This document shows, one piece after another, positions 19,393-29,196 of a DNA stretch of 64,000 bases. The translations under genes and the position numbers were made by a program. How positions within the stretch are numbered: the first letter of the stretch is position 1; the number at the start of each line of letters is the position of its first letter. The stretch is taken from positions 3,365,501 to 3,429,500 of the forward strand of contig NZ_JBBOWX010000001.1 in NCBI RefSeq assembly GCF_038007285.1. The letters are read 5' to 3'. Origin of the DNA: Sporosarcina sp. FSL K6-3457. Its GTDB lineage: Bacteria; Bacillota; Bacilli; Bacillales_A; Planococcaceae. The notes beneath the pieces were generated by a model, which searched no databases, was not told the DNA's origin, and saw nothing but the letters and a program-made list of their open reading frames with translations.

Positions 19393-22300
19393 TCATGATT
19401 CTTTTGGCACTCGAAACGATACGGTTGTTCCTTTATCCGGACGGCTCTCCACTTGCAAACCAACTCCAAATAATTGTTTCAATCGAAGATTTGTATTTGC
19501 AATGCCTATGCCTCCCTGTTTATGGAGCGTAGCCAATAACTCCTCCTGATGAAAACCAACTCCATCATCCGAAATCGCAATCCAATAATGATCCTCTTTT
19601 TCCTTCACTTGAATCGTAATCGTCCCACCTTGCACAAGTGGTAGCAATCCATGTTTAATGGCATTTTCCACAAGTGTCTGCATCGATAAGGGCGGCAACG
19701 AAAACTGCAAATGGTCATCTAGTTCCCAGACAACTTGAACACGATTACCAAAGCGAATTTCCTCAATCATCAAATACGAGCGCACAATATTCAATTCATA
19801 GTCTAGGGGTACAACAATCTCCGTGTTTTCGAAATCAAAACTCGTTTGCAAATACTCGCTAAAAGCCCCGATTAATTCCCTCATTTTCTCCCCATCTTCT
19901 TCACTCAAAATAGAAATGGAGTTTAAAATATTCAAGATAAAATGTGGATTGATTTGCGCTTGCAGCCAGGCCGCTTCTAATCGTAAACGTTCGTCAATCG
20001 ATTGACGCAAAAAGATCAGCGCCTGCACTCGTGTCCTCAACTCAACGGCATCGACCGGTTTCATGACATAATCATTCGCACCTGACCGAAACGCCATCAG
20101 CATATCTTCCCGTTGACTTCGAGCCGTTAAAAATAGAAGTGGTAAATCGGTAATCGTGAACTTTTCTCGAACAATACGTGCCAACTCATAGCCAGACATC
20201 TGCGGCATCATAATATCCGTAATGAGTAAATCCCAAGTCTCTTTCCGCAACTTCTTCAATGCATCTTCACCGTTCAAAGCTGTCTCAACATCATAACCAT
20301 CGGCTTCCAACGTATGCACAAGTATTTGCAAGTTCACGGGATCATCGTCTACTACTAAGACGCGGGGTTTACTTGACTCAATCGCTGTCCACTCCTGTGC
20401 AACAAGCGTTGGCTGTTCTTCCTTCTCTCCATAAAATTTGAGTGCATCAATATGTCGAACCATATCTTCCCGAGTCGCTAAAAGGACGGGACTTTCAATC
20501 CGCTCTCCTTCGTCCTGTTCACTTGAAAATAGAAGTGTAAACGTAAAAATAGATCCTTGTCCAAGTGTAGAGTCAACTGTTATCTGTCCCCCGTGTAAGT
20601 TCACAAGCTCTTTACAAATCGTTAAACCAATTCCAAGTCCACTACCAAGTGCCGTCATACTCGAATCCTTTTGTTCATAACGTTCAAAAATACTTTCTTG
20701 AAGACCAGATTCAATACCAATCCCTGTATCTTCAATTATAATAACGGCTTCTCCTTTTCGGCTCATTGCACGAATCGTAATCGTTCCTTCATGTGTAAAC
20801 TTAATGGCATTATGCAAAAGGTTAAACAAAATTTGCACAAGTCGATTTTCATCTGCCTCAACATTCGGGAAATCCTCGTCAATGTCTACTTCAAGTTGCA
20901 CCGGTTTGCCATCCACCATAAAGCGCAGCATATCGCACACCCCTTTGGCAACTGCCTGAATGGAAATGCTGCGTAGTTGGAGATGAATAGTCTTTTCTTT
21001 AAGCCTTGTTAAATCCAACAAATCATCCAACATGAAGGACATATGATCCCCAATGGCAACGAGTAACTGTAAATTCTTCTTATTTTCCGTTCCTAGCTGA
21101 CGCCCTTCCTTTTCCAAAACGATTTGAGCAATGTTGATAATGCCATGAAGTGGATTTCTCAATTCATGCGACGTATTGGCGAGAAAGTCATCCTTTTGGT
21201 CATTCGCCCTCTGCAGTTTTTCTGATAACTTCGCCGTCATAATCGTCGATTGGAAATACCGCTGAAACCAATAAGCCGACAGAGAAATGATGGAGGCTAA
21301 CATATCAAATGGATAATAACCAATTTGCCAATCACTTCTAGCACTTACAAATCCCCACAACATACTACTGGCAACAGCAGTCGCCGCGAATAACAGAAAT
21401 ACAGTCCCTTTCCCCCCCCTTAAAGCAATCTTTACAATCAACATGAATATAATGACTGGCGAAACGGCGAGTAAAAGGCTAAAAACGAACCTCGTTAACG
21501 TCACCCATTCAATTGGTGCCAGAAGAAGAAAAAGCATATAGACAAAAGAAAACGTTGTAAAGACTTTTAATAGACGAGACTGTAAATAGTTTGGAAACAG
21601 TTCCCGTACAAACTGAATCAAAAATAAGAACGCACCAACGTAGACAAACCATAACAGTTTTATATTCCATTCCGAATTCAAAGGCATGAAGTATAAAAAA
21701 ACTCGCTCATCATCCATCAAAACAGATAAAACTGTAAATGAAATCAACAATGAAAATGCAACCAGAATCCTTTGCCGAATCCCTACTACATATAACAAAC
21801 CAACGTACAATAAATGAAGTAAAAAAATCGCAGAAACGACTACCTGTGTAAGAATTGCAAACCATTTTTGCCGTTCGATTGAGACTACGTCACCAAAAGT
21901 AATGGGTTTAACAATGCCAGCAACTTTCCGATAACCCGGTTCATTAGCGATTTGAAGTACAAGCTCCACTTCCCTGTCCTCCGACATAAAAGTAGCATAA
22001 AAAGGCATGACTTTTAACTCAAAGTCTTCCCGATTTTCAGCAACCTCTCCCATGCCGCCAACAAGCTGACCATCTACATACAATCGAAAAGCGGAATGCA
22101 CATCTGCCAGGCGTATTCCCTGTAATTTTTCCGTCTTATCATCTAGTAAAATACGCAAACGATACGTTCCATACTGATACCCCAGCTCATCATTATCTAC
22201 GGATGAATCCCACTTTCCAGGAACAGTACTATATCCCTTATCCTCCTTCAGCGCAAAATCAGTAAATGCCTCCGGCGTCAATAGCTGATTCCGATAAAAC

Positions 22301-22506
22301 TCCCATTCTCCATTTAAGGGAATTGCAGAATGCTCTTCCAGCACAACGCCCCTTAAATCCAGTACACCTTCTTCCGCTGTCGGTTGATTCATTGGATTAT
22401 GTGCATAAATCCACAATAGCCGAATGCCCGTCAACGCTATTAAAAATACCCCGAACAAAAGTATAAGTTTAAATTTTCTTAGCTTTACTATTTTATCATT
22501 CATCAT
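19393..22506 (-). CDS. Hybrid sensor histidine kinase with 7TMR-DISM input and a second LytS-like kinase domain
   Basis: A 1037-residue membrane kinase. Order: signal/anchor helix (~12-32), extracellular 7TMR-DISM extracellular-2-like region (~50-200), about seven membrane helices (~210-420), HisKA with H447 in T-S-H-E-L-R-N-P-L, HATPase with the N box and G-S-G-L-G-I-G-L, a receiver with D764 in L-L-I-T-D-I-M-M-P, and a C-terminal LytS-type kinase with H855 in Q-I-N-P-H-F-I-L-N and its own ATPase domain. Two complete kinase modules in one chain imply an internal phosphorelay or dual output. Start ATG is uncertain because no strong ribosome site is seen. Confidence 0.88.
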   Translation of the reverse strand: MMNDKIVKLRKFKLILLFGVFLIALTGIRLLWIYAHNPMNQPTAEEGVLDLRGVVLEEHSAIPLNGEWEFYRNQLLTPEAFTDFALKEDKGYSTVPGKWDSSVDNDELGYQYGTYRLRILLDDKTEKLQGIRLADVHSAFRLYVDGQLVGGMGEVAENREDFELKVMPFYATFMSEDREVELVLQIANEPGYRKVAGIVKPITFGDVVSIERQKWFAILTQVVVSAIFLLHLLYVGLLYVVGIRQRILVAFSLLISFTVLSVLMDDERVFLYFMPLNSEWNIKLLWFVYVGAFLFLIQFVRELFPNYLQSRLLKVFTTFSFVYMLFLLLAPIEWVTLTRFVFSLLLAVSPVIIFMLIVKIALRGGKGTVFLLFAATAVASSMLWGFVSARSDWQIGYYPFDMLASIISLSAYWFQRYFQSTIMTAKLSEKLQRANDQKDDFLANTSHELRNPLHGIINIAQIVLEKEGRQLGTENKKNLQLLVAIGDHMSFMLDDLLDLTRLKEKTIHLQLRSISIQAVAKGVCDMLRFMVDGKPVQLEVDIDEDFPNVEADENRLVQILFNLLHNAIKFTHEGTITIRAMSRKGEAVIIIEDTGIGIESGLQESIFERYEQKDSSMTALGSGLGIGLTICKELVNLHGGQITVDSTLGQGSIFTFTLLFSSEQDEGERIESPVLLATREDMVRHIDALKFYGEKEEQPTLVAQEWTAIESSKPRVLVVDDDPVNLQILVHTLEADGYDVETALNGEDALKKLRKETWDLLITDIMMPQMSGYELARIVREKFTITDLPLLFLTARSQREDMLMAFRSGANDYVMKPVDAVELRTRVQALIFLRQSIDERLRLEAAWLQAQINPHFILNILNSISILSEEDGEKMRELIGAFSEYLQTSFDFENTEIVVPLDYELNIVRSYLMIEEIRFGNRVQVVWELDDHLQFSLPPLSMQTLVENAIKHGLLPLVQGGTITIQVKEKEDHYWIAISDDGVGFHQEELLATLHKQGGIGIANTNLRLKQLFGVGLQVESRPDKGTTVSFRVPKES

Positions 22507-22565
22507 AGATAAACATATTCGACAAACAACATGAAATTCCTGCTTTTATTTTCAATATGTATCCC

Positions 22566-22751
22566 TTATTCTTGATGGTCCCTTTCTGATTTTTGATATT
22601 CAATAGACCCATTGTCTTTCAAAACATTCCACAGTCTTGCGGATAACAATTTCTTCTTTCTTTTTCTCCCCCTATTTCGACACCACAATCGAAAAACAAC
22701 CAAACAACAAACGATTATCAGCAGGACAATCCACAATAATTTCATAAGCAC
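22566..22751 (-). CDS. Possible small membrane protein upstream of the sensor kinase
   Basis: A 61-residue frame, one hydrophobic helix (residues ~4-22) followed by a very basic stretch (R-N-R-G-R-K-R-K-K-K). The GTG start at 22751 has AAAGGA 5 bases upstream. It lies 59 bases before the kinase gene on the same strand and could be co-transcribed. I do not recognise the family; it could be a small accessory protein of the kinase or a chance frame. Confidence 0.4.
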   Translation of the reverse strand: MLMKLLWIVLLIIVCCLVVFRLWCRNRGRKRKKKLLSARLWNVLKDNGSIEYQKSERDHQE

Positions 22752-22824
22752 GACAGTCCTTTACACCTATTTTTTCAAACCATTTCATCCTATCACTCAG
22801 TATAAAGAGACAAAACATACGAAA

Positions 22825-22844
22825 CCTATACAATTTTGTATAGG
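22825..22844. promoter_or_regulatory. Perfect inverted repeat upstream of the surface-protein gene
   Basis: CCTATACAATTTTGTATAGG: 9-base perfect arms around a 2-base centre, about 190 bases upstream of the SLH protein start. There is no T tail, so it is more like an operator than a terminator. Confidence 0.4.
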
Positions 22845-22975
22845 TCCTGTATATCCTGACGAACTATCATAATTCATAGAGGAAATTGTCGAAAAGGCAG
22901 ATTCCAAAAATAATAATCTTGAAGCTTTATCAAGCATAGTAACCACTGCTTCTTTGACGAGGAGGTGATTGACGC

Positions 22976-23059
22976 GTGGCACATGATTCACTAAGGATCA
23001 TAACGAACTTGAAAGGAGCGGAAGAAGAAAATGAAGGTGATAACAAAACAACCAAATGA
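22976..23059 (+). CDS. Possible leader peptide overlapping the surface-protein start
   Basis: A 27-codon frame starts at GTG 22976 behind a near-perfect ribosome site GAGGAGGTGATT and stops at 23059, overlapping the first 29 bases of the SLH protein gene in another frame. The surface gene's own site (AAAGGAG) is 12 bases from its ATG, a weak arrangement. Translating the leader could regulate or couple initiation of the large gene. Sequence reads V-A-H-D-S-L-R-I-I-T-N. Confidence 0.35.
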   Translation: MAHDSLRIITNLKGAEEENEGDNKTTK

Positions 23060-26000
23060 AGGAAAACGCTTGTTAGTGGTGCTACTATCACTCATGCTCG
23101 TTCTTAGTAGCGCATTATCTGTCATTGGAGTACCACTGACAGTACAAGCAGCGACAAATACGATTTATGTGTCTGCTGAGGGTGTTGATACTAACCCTGG
23201 TACGGTGGATGACCCTGTAGCAACGCTAAACGTGGCTCGAACGAAAGTTAGTAGCCCAGGAACAATTATCCTGCTTAGCGATATAACTGTAGCTGAGACG
23301 CAAACCATGGGTCAAAATAAAACCGTAACAGTTCAGTCTGAGGAAGGTGCAACTTATTCAATCATTCGTAGCGAAAACTTTTCGGATAACTTTTTGATAA
23401 GTATAACTAGTGGTACTGCAACATTCCAGAACCTGATTATTGATGGTAACAATGTTAAAGCTACGACTCATGGGATAAATGTGATAGCCACAGCGATTTT
23501 TAAAGATGTTATCATTCAGAACCATCATAATGCAGGTGGTGGTGGTGTATCCGTTCTATCTGCTAGCACAACTAGCGGATCAGCGGGAGAAGTGACTATA
23601 ACAGGGAGTACGCAGATTCGGGAAAATACATTGTCAGGAAGAGATGAAGTAAATCCTCCTTCGATTTTAGGCGCTGGTTCGGGTGGTAAGCTTGTCATTG
23701 AAGGTGGACTTATAACCGATAATGAAGTGAAAGCTGGCAGCAACGGTGTTATTGTTGGATTGGGACTTTCTGGAAACCCTATTTTTACGATGACAGATGG
23801 TAAAATCGAACATAACAAATTACACGGCAATGGGTTAAATGCTAGTGGTGCAACAGTAGGAAATGTTGCCGTTTATATGCGCGGTAGTTCAGCACAAGCA
23901 CGCTTTGAATTTGGCGGGACAGCGTATGTGCATGATAACCTTGATGAAGACGGCGAGCAACGTAATGTGTTCTTGAAAAATACAGCAGCTCGAGATAATG
24001 CCTTTTTATCTTTGATCAATGCTATGGAAGATGGAGCGAAAGTTGGGGTTTACACAAACATTATGCCTACTTCGGCTGCACCGATTGTCGATGTTGCCAT
24101 TGGTTATAATGGTTATACAGCAACAGCATTGGATGCAGCATATTTCTTCTCTGATAAAGCATCGTCAGCAGAGATAAAATTCGATGGGGAGAGTGACAAA
24201 GTTATTTTAGCTCCAGTTCCCCCAACACTTGACAAAACGTTGTTAAAACAGTCAACAGTGAGCGGCAACCAAATTATCTTAACATTTAGTGATGGGGTTA
24301 GTTTGGATGATTTAACTGGATTTGCTATTCAAGTCGGCGGGGAGAATGCCGTAGGAACTTTATACGAAGTGGACCCAAATAATCCAAATCAATTGATTTT
24401 GACGCTTTCGGAAAAACCGACTGCTGATATTACATTGACTTATACAGGGAATGACGATGGAAACTTAAAAGGTCAAAACGGTATGCCAGTTGAAGATTTC
24501 AACTTCGATTATCCGATAGATTTTGTGGACGAGCTTTCAATCACTGCTCCAACTGGTGATCCAGCACAAGTAACAGAAACGAGACCAGAAGTAAAGGGTA
24601 CAGTAACAGCAGGTTCAAAAGTCGATGTCGTCATTAAAGATAAAGACGGCAACGTGGTAACAGGTGCAGGTGGAGAAGCAACAGTTACAGATGGCAACTG
24701 GACGTTTACACCATCTGTCGATTTAGCGGTTGGAGACTATACATTTGAAGTAACAGCGACAAGTCAAGATGAGACATCGGTTGTCACGAAAACACAAGAA
24801 ATAACAGTCGATACAACACAATACGTGGATTATACAAATACTGAAGAGATTACAAATATCGATCCGAACGATGTAACGTATGACGAAACTACAGATAAAT
24901 TCACAGTTCCATCGGATGTAACTGAGTTCACATTCAAAGATGGCGACAAAGAAAAGAAAGCAACAAAAAATCCTACAACAGGTGAATGGACATTCACAGA
25001 GTTTGTAGACCATACACCAACTGGAGAAATTACGAATATTAATCCAAACGGTGTAACGTATGACAAAGATACAGGTAAATTCGAAGTGCCATCGGATGTA
25101 ACTGAGTTCACATTCAAAGATGGCGACAAAGAAAAGAAAGCAACAAAAAATCCTACAACAGGTGAATGGACATTCACAAGTACAGTAAATGTTCCTTATG
25201 AAAGTGAGCAAGTAGGAAATATTTCACCTGAAGGCATTACGCATAATGGAACAGATGAGTTTACAGTTCCAGACGACGTGGAAGAGTTCACATTCAAAGA
25301 TGGCGACAAAGAGATAACAGCAACAAAAGATACGGATGGCAATTGGACGTTTACAACGACGCCAACTGTCGACAAAGTACCTTTAGAAACAAAATATGAT
25401 GATGTCAAAGATTTGAATAAGTCTTCTTACACATCAGCTACATGGGGTCCATTTGAAACAGCTATACAAAAAGCTGAAGATGTCCTCAATGATCCAAATG
25501 CTACACAAGCAGAAGTCAATAAAGCATTACAAGACTTAGAAGATGCACATAAAGCATTAAAACAAAGGCCAACAACACCGCCGGCTCCGACAGTAGACAA
25601 ATCGCTACTGGAAGATCAAGCAGATGAAGCAAATGGATTATCAGAAGACGAGTACACACCAGACAGCTGGAACACATTCAAAGATGCTTTAACAGATGCA
25701 GAAAATGTACTAAAAGATCCTAATGCGACACAGCAACAAGTCGATGATGCACTTGATGCATTGAAAGACGCACAGGATAAATTAGTCCCTGCTCCTGTTG
25801 CACCAGCAGTAGACAAATCGAAACTGCAGGCACAAGCAGACGGTGCAAACGGATTAACAGAAGATCAGTACACACCAGATAGCTGGAACACATTCAAAAA
25901 TGCGTTAATAGCCGCTGAAAATGTACTCAATGATCCAGATGCAACACAGCAGCAAGTTGACAATGCACTCGATGCATTACAAGATGCACAAAACAAATTA

Positions 26001-27866
26001 GTCCCTGTTGGTACTCCAGCAGTAGACAAGTCAAAACTACAAGCACAAGCAGACGGCGCAAATGGATTAACAGAAGATCAGTACACACCAGATAGCTGGA
26101 ACAAATTCAAAGATGCGTTAACAGCTGCTGAAAATGTACTCAATAATCCAGATGCGACACAGCAACAAGTTGACGATGCGCTGCGAGCATTACAACAAGC
26201 ACAGAACAATTTAGTTCCTATTGATGTATCAACAGTAGACAAATCTAAATTACAAGCGCAAGTAGATCGTTCAAACAACTTAACAGAAAGCAATTACACA
26301 ACAGGCAGCTGGAACGCATTCCAAAATGCCTTAACGAATGCTAAAAATGTACTGGCTGATCCAAATGCAACACAGCAGCAAGTAGACGCTGCACTTGCTT
26401 CACTCATTGAAGCGCGAAATGCATTGGTACCTTACACAGGTGGAAATGGCGGTGGTGGCGGTTCAGACGGTTCAACTAGCACACCTACACCGACTCCAAC
26501 ACCAGAAGGACCTAAGAAAGAAACAATACTGGTTGATCTCGTCATCGATGGAGACCATCCAATCGAAAAAACACCAGTCACGATTGAACGCACAAGAGAA
26601 ACAAATGGGGATGTCAACGATCGGGTTATTTTGACACTAAGCAATGCAAGAGATGCTGTCAACAAAGCAATCGAAATCGGTAATACAGTTGCACGTATTA
26701 TCATTCCTGATGTGGCGGATGAAGTAACACAAGTTACTGTGGACATTCCAAAACAATCCATCGCACTGCTACAAGCGAATGGCATTGATCTTGAAATTTT
26801 CACAAATAACGTATGGATAACGATTCCACAAACATCTATGGATGGCATTGAGGATGATTTCTATTTCCGTTTAGTGCCGGTTAAAGATGCTAACGCACGT
26901 GAAGCGATTAAAATTCGTGCCAAGGCACAACAAGTCGTTCGTGACGTGATGCAAAATGATGATATCACTGTCGTTGCAAGACCGATGACAATTGAAACAA
27001 ATCTTTCTAGTCGCCCTGTACTCATTACATTGCCACTACGCGATGTGACATTACCAACAGATCCGACAGATCCGACAGAAAGAGAAGCTTTTCTTAAACA
27101 GCTAGCTGTTTTCATCGAACATACGGATGGTGAAAGAAAGGTTGTCTTTGGCGAAGTCGTCACAATGCCGGACAATACGCTTGGCCTACGCATTAGCGTT
27201 AGCAAGTTCAGTACGTTCACTATCATCAATGTTGGGAAAAAAGAAGAAGTACTACTCTCTCACGAAGCGTATATTAAAGGCTTTGAAGATGGTACATTCA
27301 AACCGAACCAGGACGTCACACGTAAACAAGTTGCACTGATGATTGCACGCAATCTTGGCTATGTAGATGGCGAAACAACAGTACAAGTAGCACCATTTAA
27401 AGATGTAGCTGTCGATGCAGACGGTGCTGGTGCGATTGCCTACTTGAAACAATTAGGCATTATGAATGGTGACGAACATGGGTACTTCAATGGTGGTGCT
27501 AACATGACGCGCGCTCAAATGGCTGCGGTCGTTGCGAACTACAAGAAGTTAGACGTAACAGAGGTTCCACTTAGCTTTACAGACACGAAAAATCATTGGG
27601 CGCAGTATGCGATTGAAGCAAACCGTGAAGCTGGAATCATTACAGGCTTCGAAGACGGTACATTCAAACCACAAGCTCATTTGACACGTGCACATGCAGT
27701 AAAAATGATCAACCGTATGTTTGACCGTGGTCCTTTATACGGCTTAGATGCACTCCATTTCTCAGATGTGAACGAACAGCATTGGGCATTTGAAGAAATT
27801 GCAGAGGCTTCTACAACTCATGATTATATGTTAGATGCGCAACAACAAGAGTGGCTTGCTAAATAA
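23031..27866 (+). CDS. Large secreted SLH-domain surface protein with FIVAR repeats
   Basis: A 1611-residue exported protein. The signal peptide (residues 1-~41, ending V-Q-A) is followed by a right-handed beta-helix-like region (~42-390, pectate-lyase/polymorphic-membrane style) and Ig-like segments (~400-600). Three ~50-residue repeats containing F-T-F-K-D-G-D-K-E come next (~600-780), then five FIVAR-type repeats (~782-1133; S-W-N-x-F and N-A-T-Q-Q-Q-V). A Gly/Ser/Thr-Pro linker, a beta-rich domain (~1160-1400) and three SLH domains (~1411-1611) for wall binding complete it. SLH domains usually bind pyruvylated secondary wall polymers. It may be an S-layer or adhesin-like protein; ligand unknown. 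A terminator follows. Confidence 0.88.
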   Translation: MKVITKQPNEGKRLLVVLLSLMLVLSSALSVIGVPLTVQAATNTIYVSAEGVDTNPGTVDDPVATLNVARTKVSSPGTIILLSDITVAETQTMGQNKTVTVQSEEGATYSIIRSENFSDNFLISITSGTATFQNLIIDGNNVKATTHGINVIATAIFKDVIIQNHHNAGGGGVSVLSASTTSGSAGEVTITGSTQIRENTLSGRDEVNPPSILGAGSGGKLVIEGGLITDNEVKAGSNGVIVGLGLSGNPIFTMTDGKIEHNKLHGNGLNASGATVGNVAVYMRGSSAQARFEFGGTAYVHDNLDEDGEQRNVFLKNTAARDNAFLSLINAMEDGAKVGVYTNIMPTSAAPIVDVAIGYNGYTATALDAAYFFSDKASSAEIKFDGESDKVILAPVPPTLDKTLLKQSTVSGNQIILTFSDGVSLDDLTGFAIQVGGENAVGTLYEVDPNNPNQLILTLSEKPTADITLTYTGNDDGNLKGQNGMPVEDFNFDYPIDFVDELSITAPTGDPAQVTETRPEVKGTVTAGSKVDVVIKDKDGNVVTGAGGEATVTDGNWTFTPSVDLAVGDYTFEVTATSQDETSVVTKTQEITVDTTQYVDYTNTEEITNIDPNDVTYDETTDKFTVPSDVTEFTFKDGDKEKKATKNPTTGEWTFTEFVDHTPTGEITNINPNGVTYDKDTGKFEVPSDVTEFTFKDGDKEKKATKNPTTGEWTFTSTVNVPYESEQVGNISPEGITHNGTDEFTVPDDVEEFTFKDGDKEITATKDTDGNWTFTTTPTVDKVPLETKYDDVKDLNKSSYTSATWGPFETAIQKAEDVLNDPNATQAEVNKALQDLEDAHKALKQRPTTPPAPTVDKSLLEDQADEANGLSEDEYTPDSWNTFKDALTDAENVLKDPNATQQQVDDALDALKDAQDKLVPAPVAPAVDKSKLQAQADGANGLTEDQYTPDSWNTFKNALIAAENVLNDPDATQQQVDNALDALQDAQNKLVPVGTPAVDKSKLQAQADGANGLTEDQYTPDSWNKFKDALTAAENVLNNPDATQQQVDDALRALQQAQNNLVPIDVSTVDKSKLQAQVDRSNNLTESNYTTGSWNAFQNALTNAKNVLADPNATQQQVDAALASLIEARNALVPYTGGNGGGGGSDGSTSTPTPTPTPEGPKKETILVDLVIDGDHPIEKTPVTIERTRETNGDVNDRVILTLSNARDAVNKAIEIGNTVARIIIPDVADEVTQVTVDIPKQSIALLQANGIDLEIFTNNVWITIPQTSMDGIEDDFYFRLVPVKDANAREAIKIRAKAQQVVRDVMQNDDITVVARPMTIETNLSSRPVLITLPLRDVTLPTDPTDPTEREAFLKQLAVFIEHTDGERKVVFGEVVTMPDNTLGLRISVSKFSTFTIINVGKKEEVLLSHEAYIKGFEDGTFKPNQDVTRKQVALMIARNLGYVDGETTVQVAPFKDVAVDADGAGAIAYLKQLGIMNGDEHGYFNGGANMTRAQMAAVVANYKKLDVTEVPLSFTDTKNHWAQYAIEANREAGIITGFEDGTFKPQAHLTRAHAVKMINRMFDRGPLYGLDALHFSDVNEQHWAFEEIAEASTTHDYMLDAQQQEWLAK
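24828..25370 (+). repeat. Intragenic tandem repeats of the surface protein (three ~170-bp units)
   Basis: Three units start near 24828, 25014 and 25200. The first two share long identical stretches (for example 24906-24987 versus 25092-25173), pointing to recent duplication or gene conversion. They encode the F-T-F-K-D-G-D-K-E modules. Confidence 0.75.
25377..26436 (+). repeat. Intragenic FIVAR repeat array (five ~210-bp units)
   Basis: Five units encode V-D-K-S-x-L ... Y-T-P-D-S-W-N-x-F ... N-A-T-Q-Q-Q-V-D. Units three and four are the most alike. Likely prone to copy-number change. Confidence 0.75.
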
Positions 27867-27875
27867 GTAAATACA

Positions 27876-27922
27876 AAAAGCCGCCCTACAAGTCAATACA
27901 TTGACCGTAGGGCGGCTTTTTC
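27876..27922. terminator. Bidirectional terminator between the surface-protein gene and ftsZ
   Basis: Perfect arms AAAAAGCCGCCCTAC / GTAGGGCGGCTTTTT with T/A runs on both sides, between convergent genes. Confidence 0.9.
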
Positions 27923-27979
27923 ATAGTTAAAAAACACTCATCACATATAGAATAGTGCGGTAACGAACATTCATACAAA

Positions 27980-29143
27980 TTATCGACGACGATTACGTAA
28001 AAACGTTGGAATATCGAGCGTATCATCTTGCTGATTGCTCTGTTGCTGACGCATTGGTTCCGGTTGTTGGAACTGTGGCGCTTCTTCCCTACGCTCGCGA
28101 ACAGGCGGTTGTTGGGCAGATGGCTGTTCAGCTTGTGAACGGCTTGAACCAAAACCTGAGCTTCTTGCAGGACGTGCCGGCATTAGCTGTGCCTCACTAA
28201 ATCCGGTTGCAATAACCGTAACAATAATTTCATCTTTCAAATCATCATTGATGACAGAACCGAAGATCATATTGACATCTTCATCTGATGCAGAGGCAAC
28301 AATATCTGCCGCTTCCTGCACTTCGAATAGACTCAAGTTTGAACCGCCCGTAATATTCATCAATACACCTTTTGCACCGTCAATAGACGTTTCAAGTAAT
28401 GGGCTTGAAATCGCCTTTTTCGCTGCTTCTGCTGCTCGATTTTCACCCGTTGACATGCCAATCCCCATCAATGCAGATCCTTTATTGGACATGATTGTTT
28501 TCACGTCAGCAAAGTCAAGGTTGATAAGACCCGGTACGGCAATCAAATCTGAAATCCCTTGTACCCCTTGACGCAGAACATTATCCGCTTCGCGGAATGC
28601 TTCTAGCATCGGTGTGTTTTTATCAACAATTTCTAGTAATTTATCATTTGGAATAACAATTAGCGTATCGACAGATTCCTTCATTGCAGTAATACCGCCG
28701 ATTGCCTGTGTAGAACGTTTCCGTCCTTCAAATGTAAACGGTCTTGTCACAACTCCGACTGTCAGTGCGCCAAGGTCTTTGGCAATTTGTGCGATGACCG
28801 GAGCGGCACCCGTTCCAGTTCCCCCGCCCATACCTGCAGTGACAAATACCATATCTGCCCCGCGTAGCGCTTCTTCAAGCTGCTCCTTACTTTCTTCAGC
28901 AGCCTTTTTACCGACTTCTGGATTCGCACCTGCTCCAAGCCCGCGTGTCAATTTACCACCAATTTGTAATTTCACTTCAGCACTTGATAGGTTGAGAGCT
29001 TGTGCGTCCGTGTTCACTGCTATGAACTCTACACCTCGTACACCATGTTCAATCATTCGATTTACAGCATTATTCCCACCGCCGCCAACACCGATTACCT
29101 TGATAACCGCAAGTGCGTCGACATTTGTATCAAATTCCAGCAT
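27980..29143 (-). CDS. ftsZ: Cell division GTPase FtsZ
   Basis: The tubulin-like protein that forms the division ring. The GTP-binding signature G-G-G-T-G-T-G ([12 protein letters not shown]) is near residue 107; the T7 loop (N-L-D-F-A-D-V) is near 205. A Q/P/R-rich linker follows about residue 320, and the C-terminal peptide D-I-P-T-F-L-R-N-R binds FtsA and SepF. 387 residues. It is the last gene of the dcw cluster. Confidence 0.98.
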   Translation of the reverse strand: MLEFDTNVDALAVIKVIGVGGGGNNAVNRMIEHGVRGVEFIAVNTDAQALNLSSAEVKLQIGGKLTRGLGAGANPEVGKKAAEESKEQLEEALRGADMVFVTAGMGGGTGTGAAPVIAQIAKDLGALTVGVVTRPFTFEGRKRSTQAIGGITAMKESVDTLIVIPNDKLLEIVDKNTPMLEAFREADNVLRQGVQGISDLIAVPGLINLDFADVKTIMSNKGSALMGIGMSTGENRAAEAAKKAISSPLLETSIDGAKGVLMNITGGSNLSLFEVQEAADIVASASDEDVNMIFGSVINDDLKDEIIVTVIATGFSEAQLMPARPARSSGFGSSRSQAEQPSAQQPPVRERREEAPQFQQPEPMRQQQSNQQDDTLDIPTFLRNRRR

Positions 29144-29196
29144 CTTCTCTCCTCCTCATCTATTTCGCCTAGCCACTAAATTATCTATCATTCTAC

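Noticed and set aside
24723..25211. Minus-strand frame inside the surface-protein gene
   Set aside because: Produced by reading the repeat array backwards; cysteine-rich repetitive peptide without start signals.
24828..26436. CRISPR or satellite array
   Set aside because: Repeats are in frame, encode protein domains, and belong to one long open reading frame.
23031..27866. Surface protein as a polysaccharide lyase
   Set aside because: The N-terminal beta-helix resemblance is structural only; no catalytic residues can be named.
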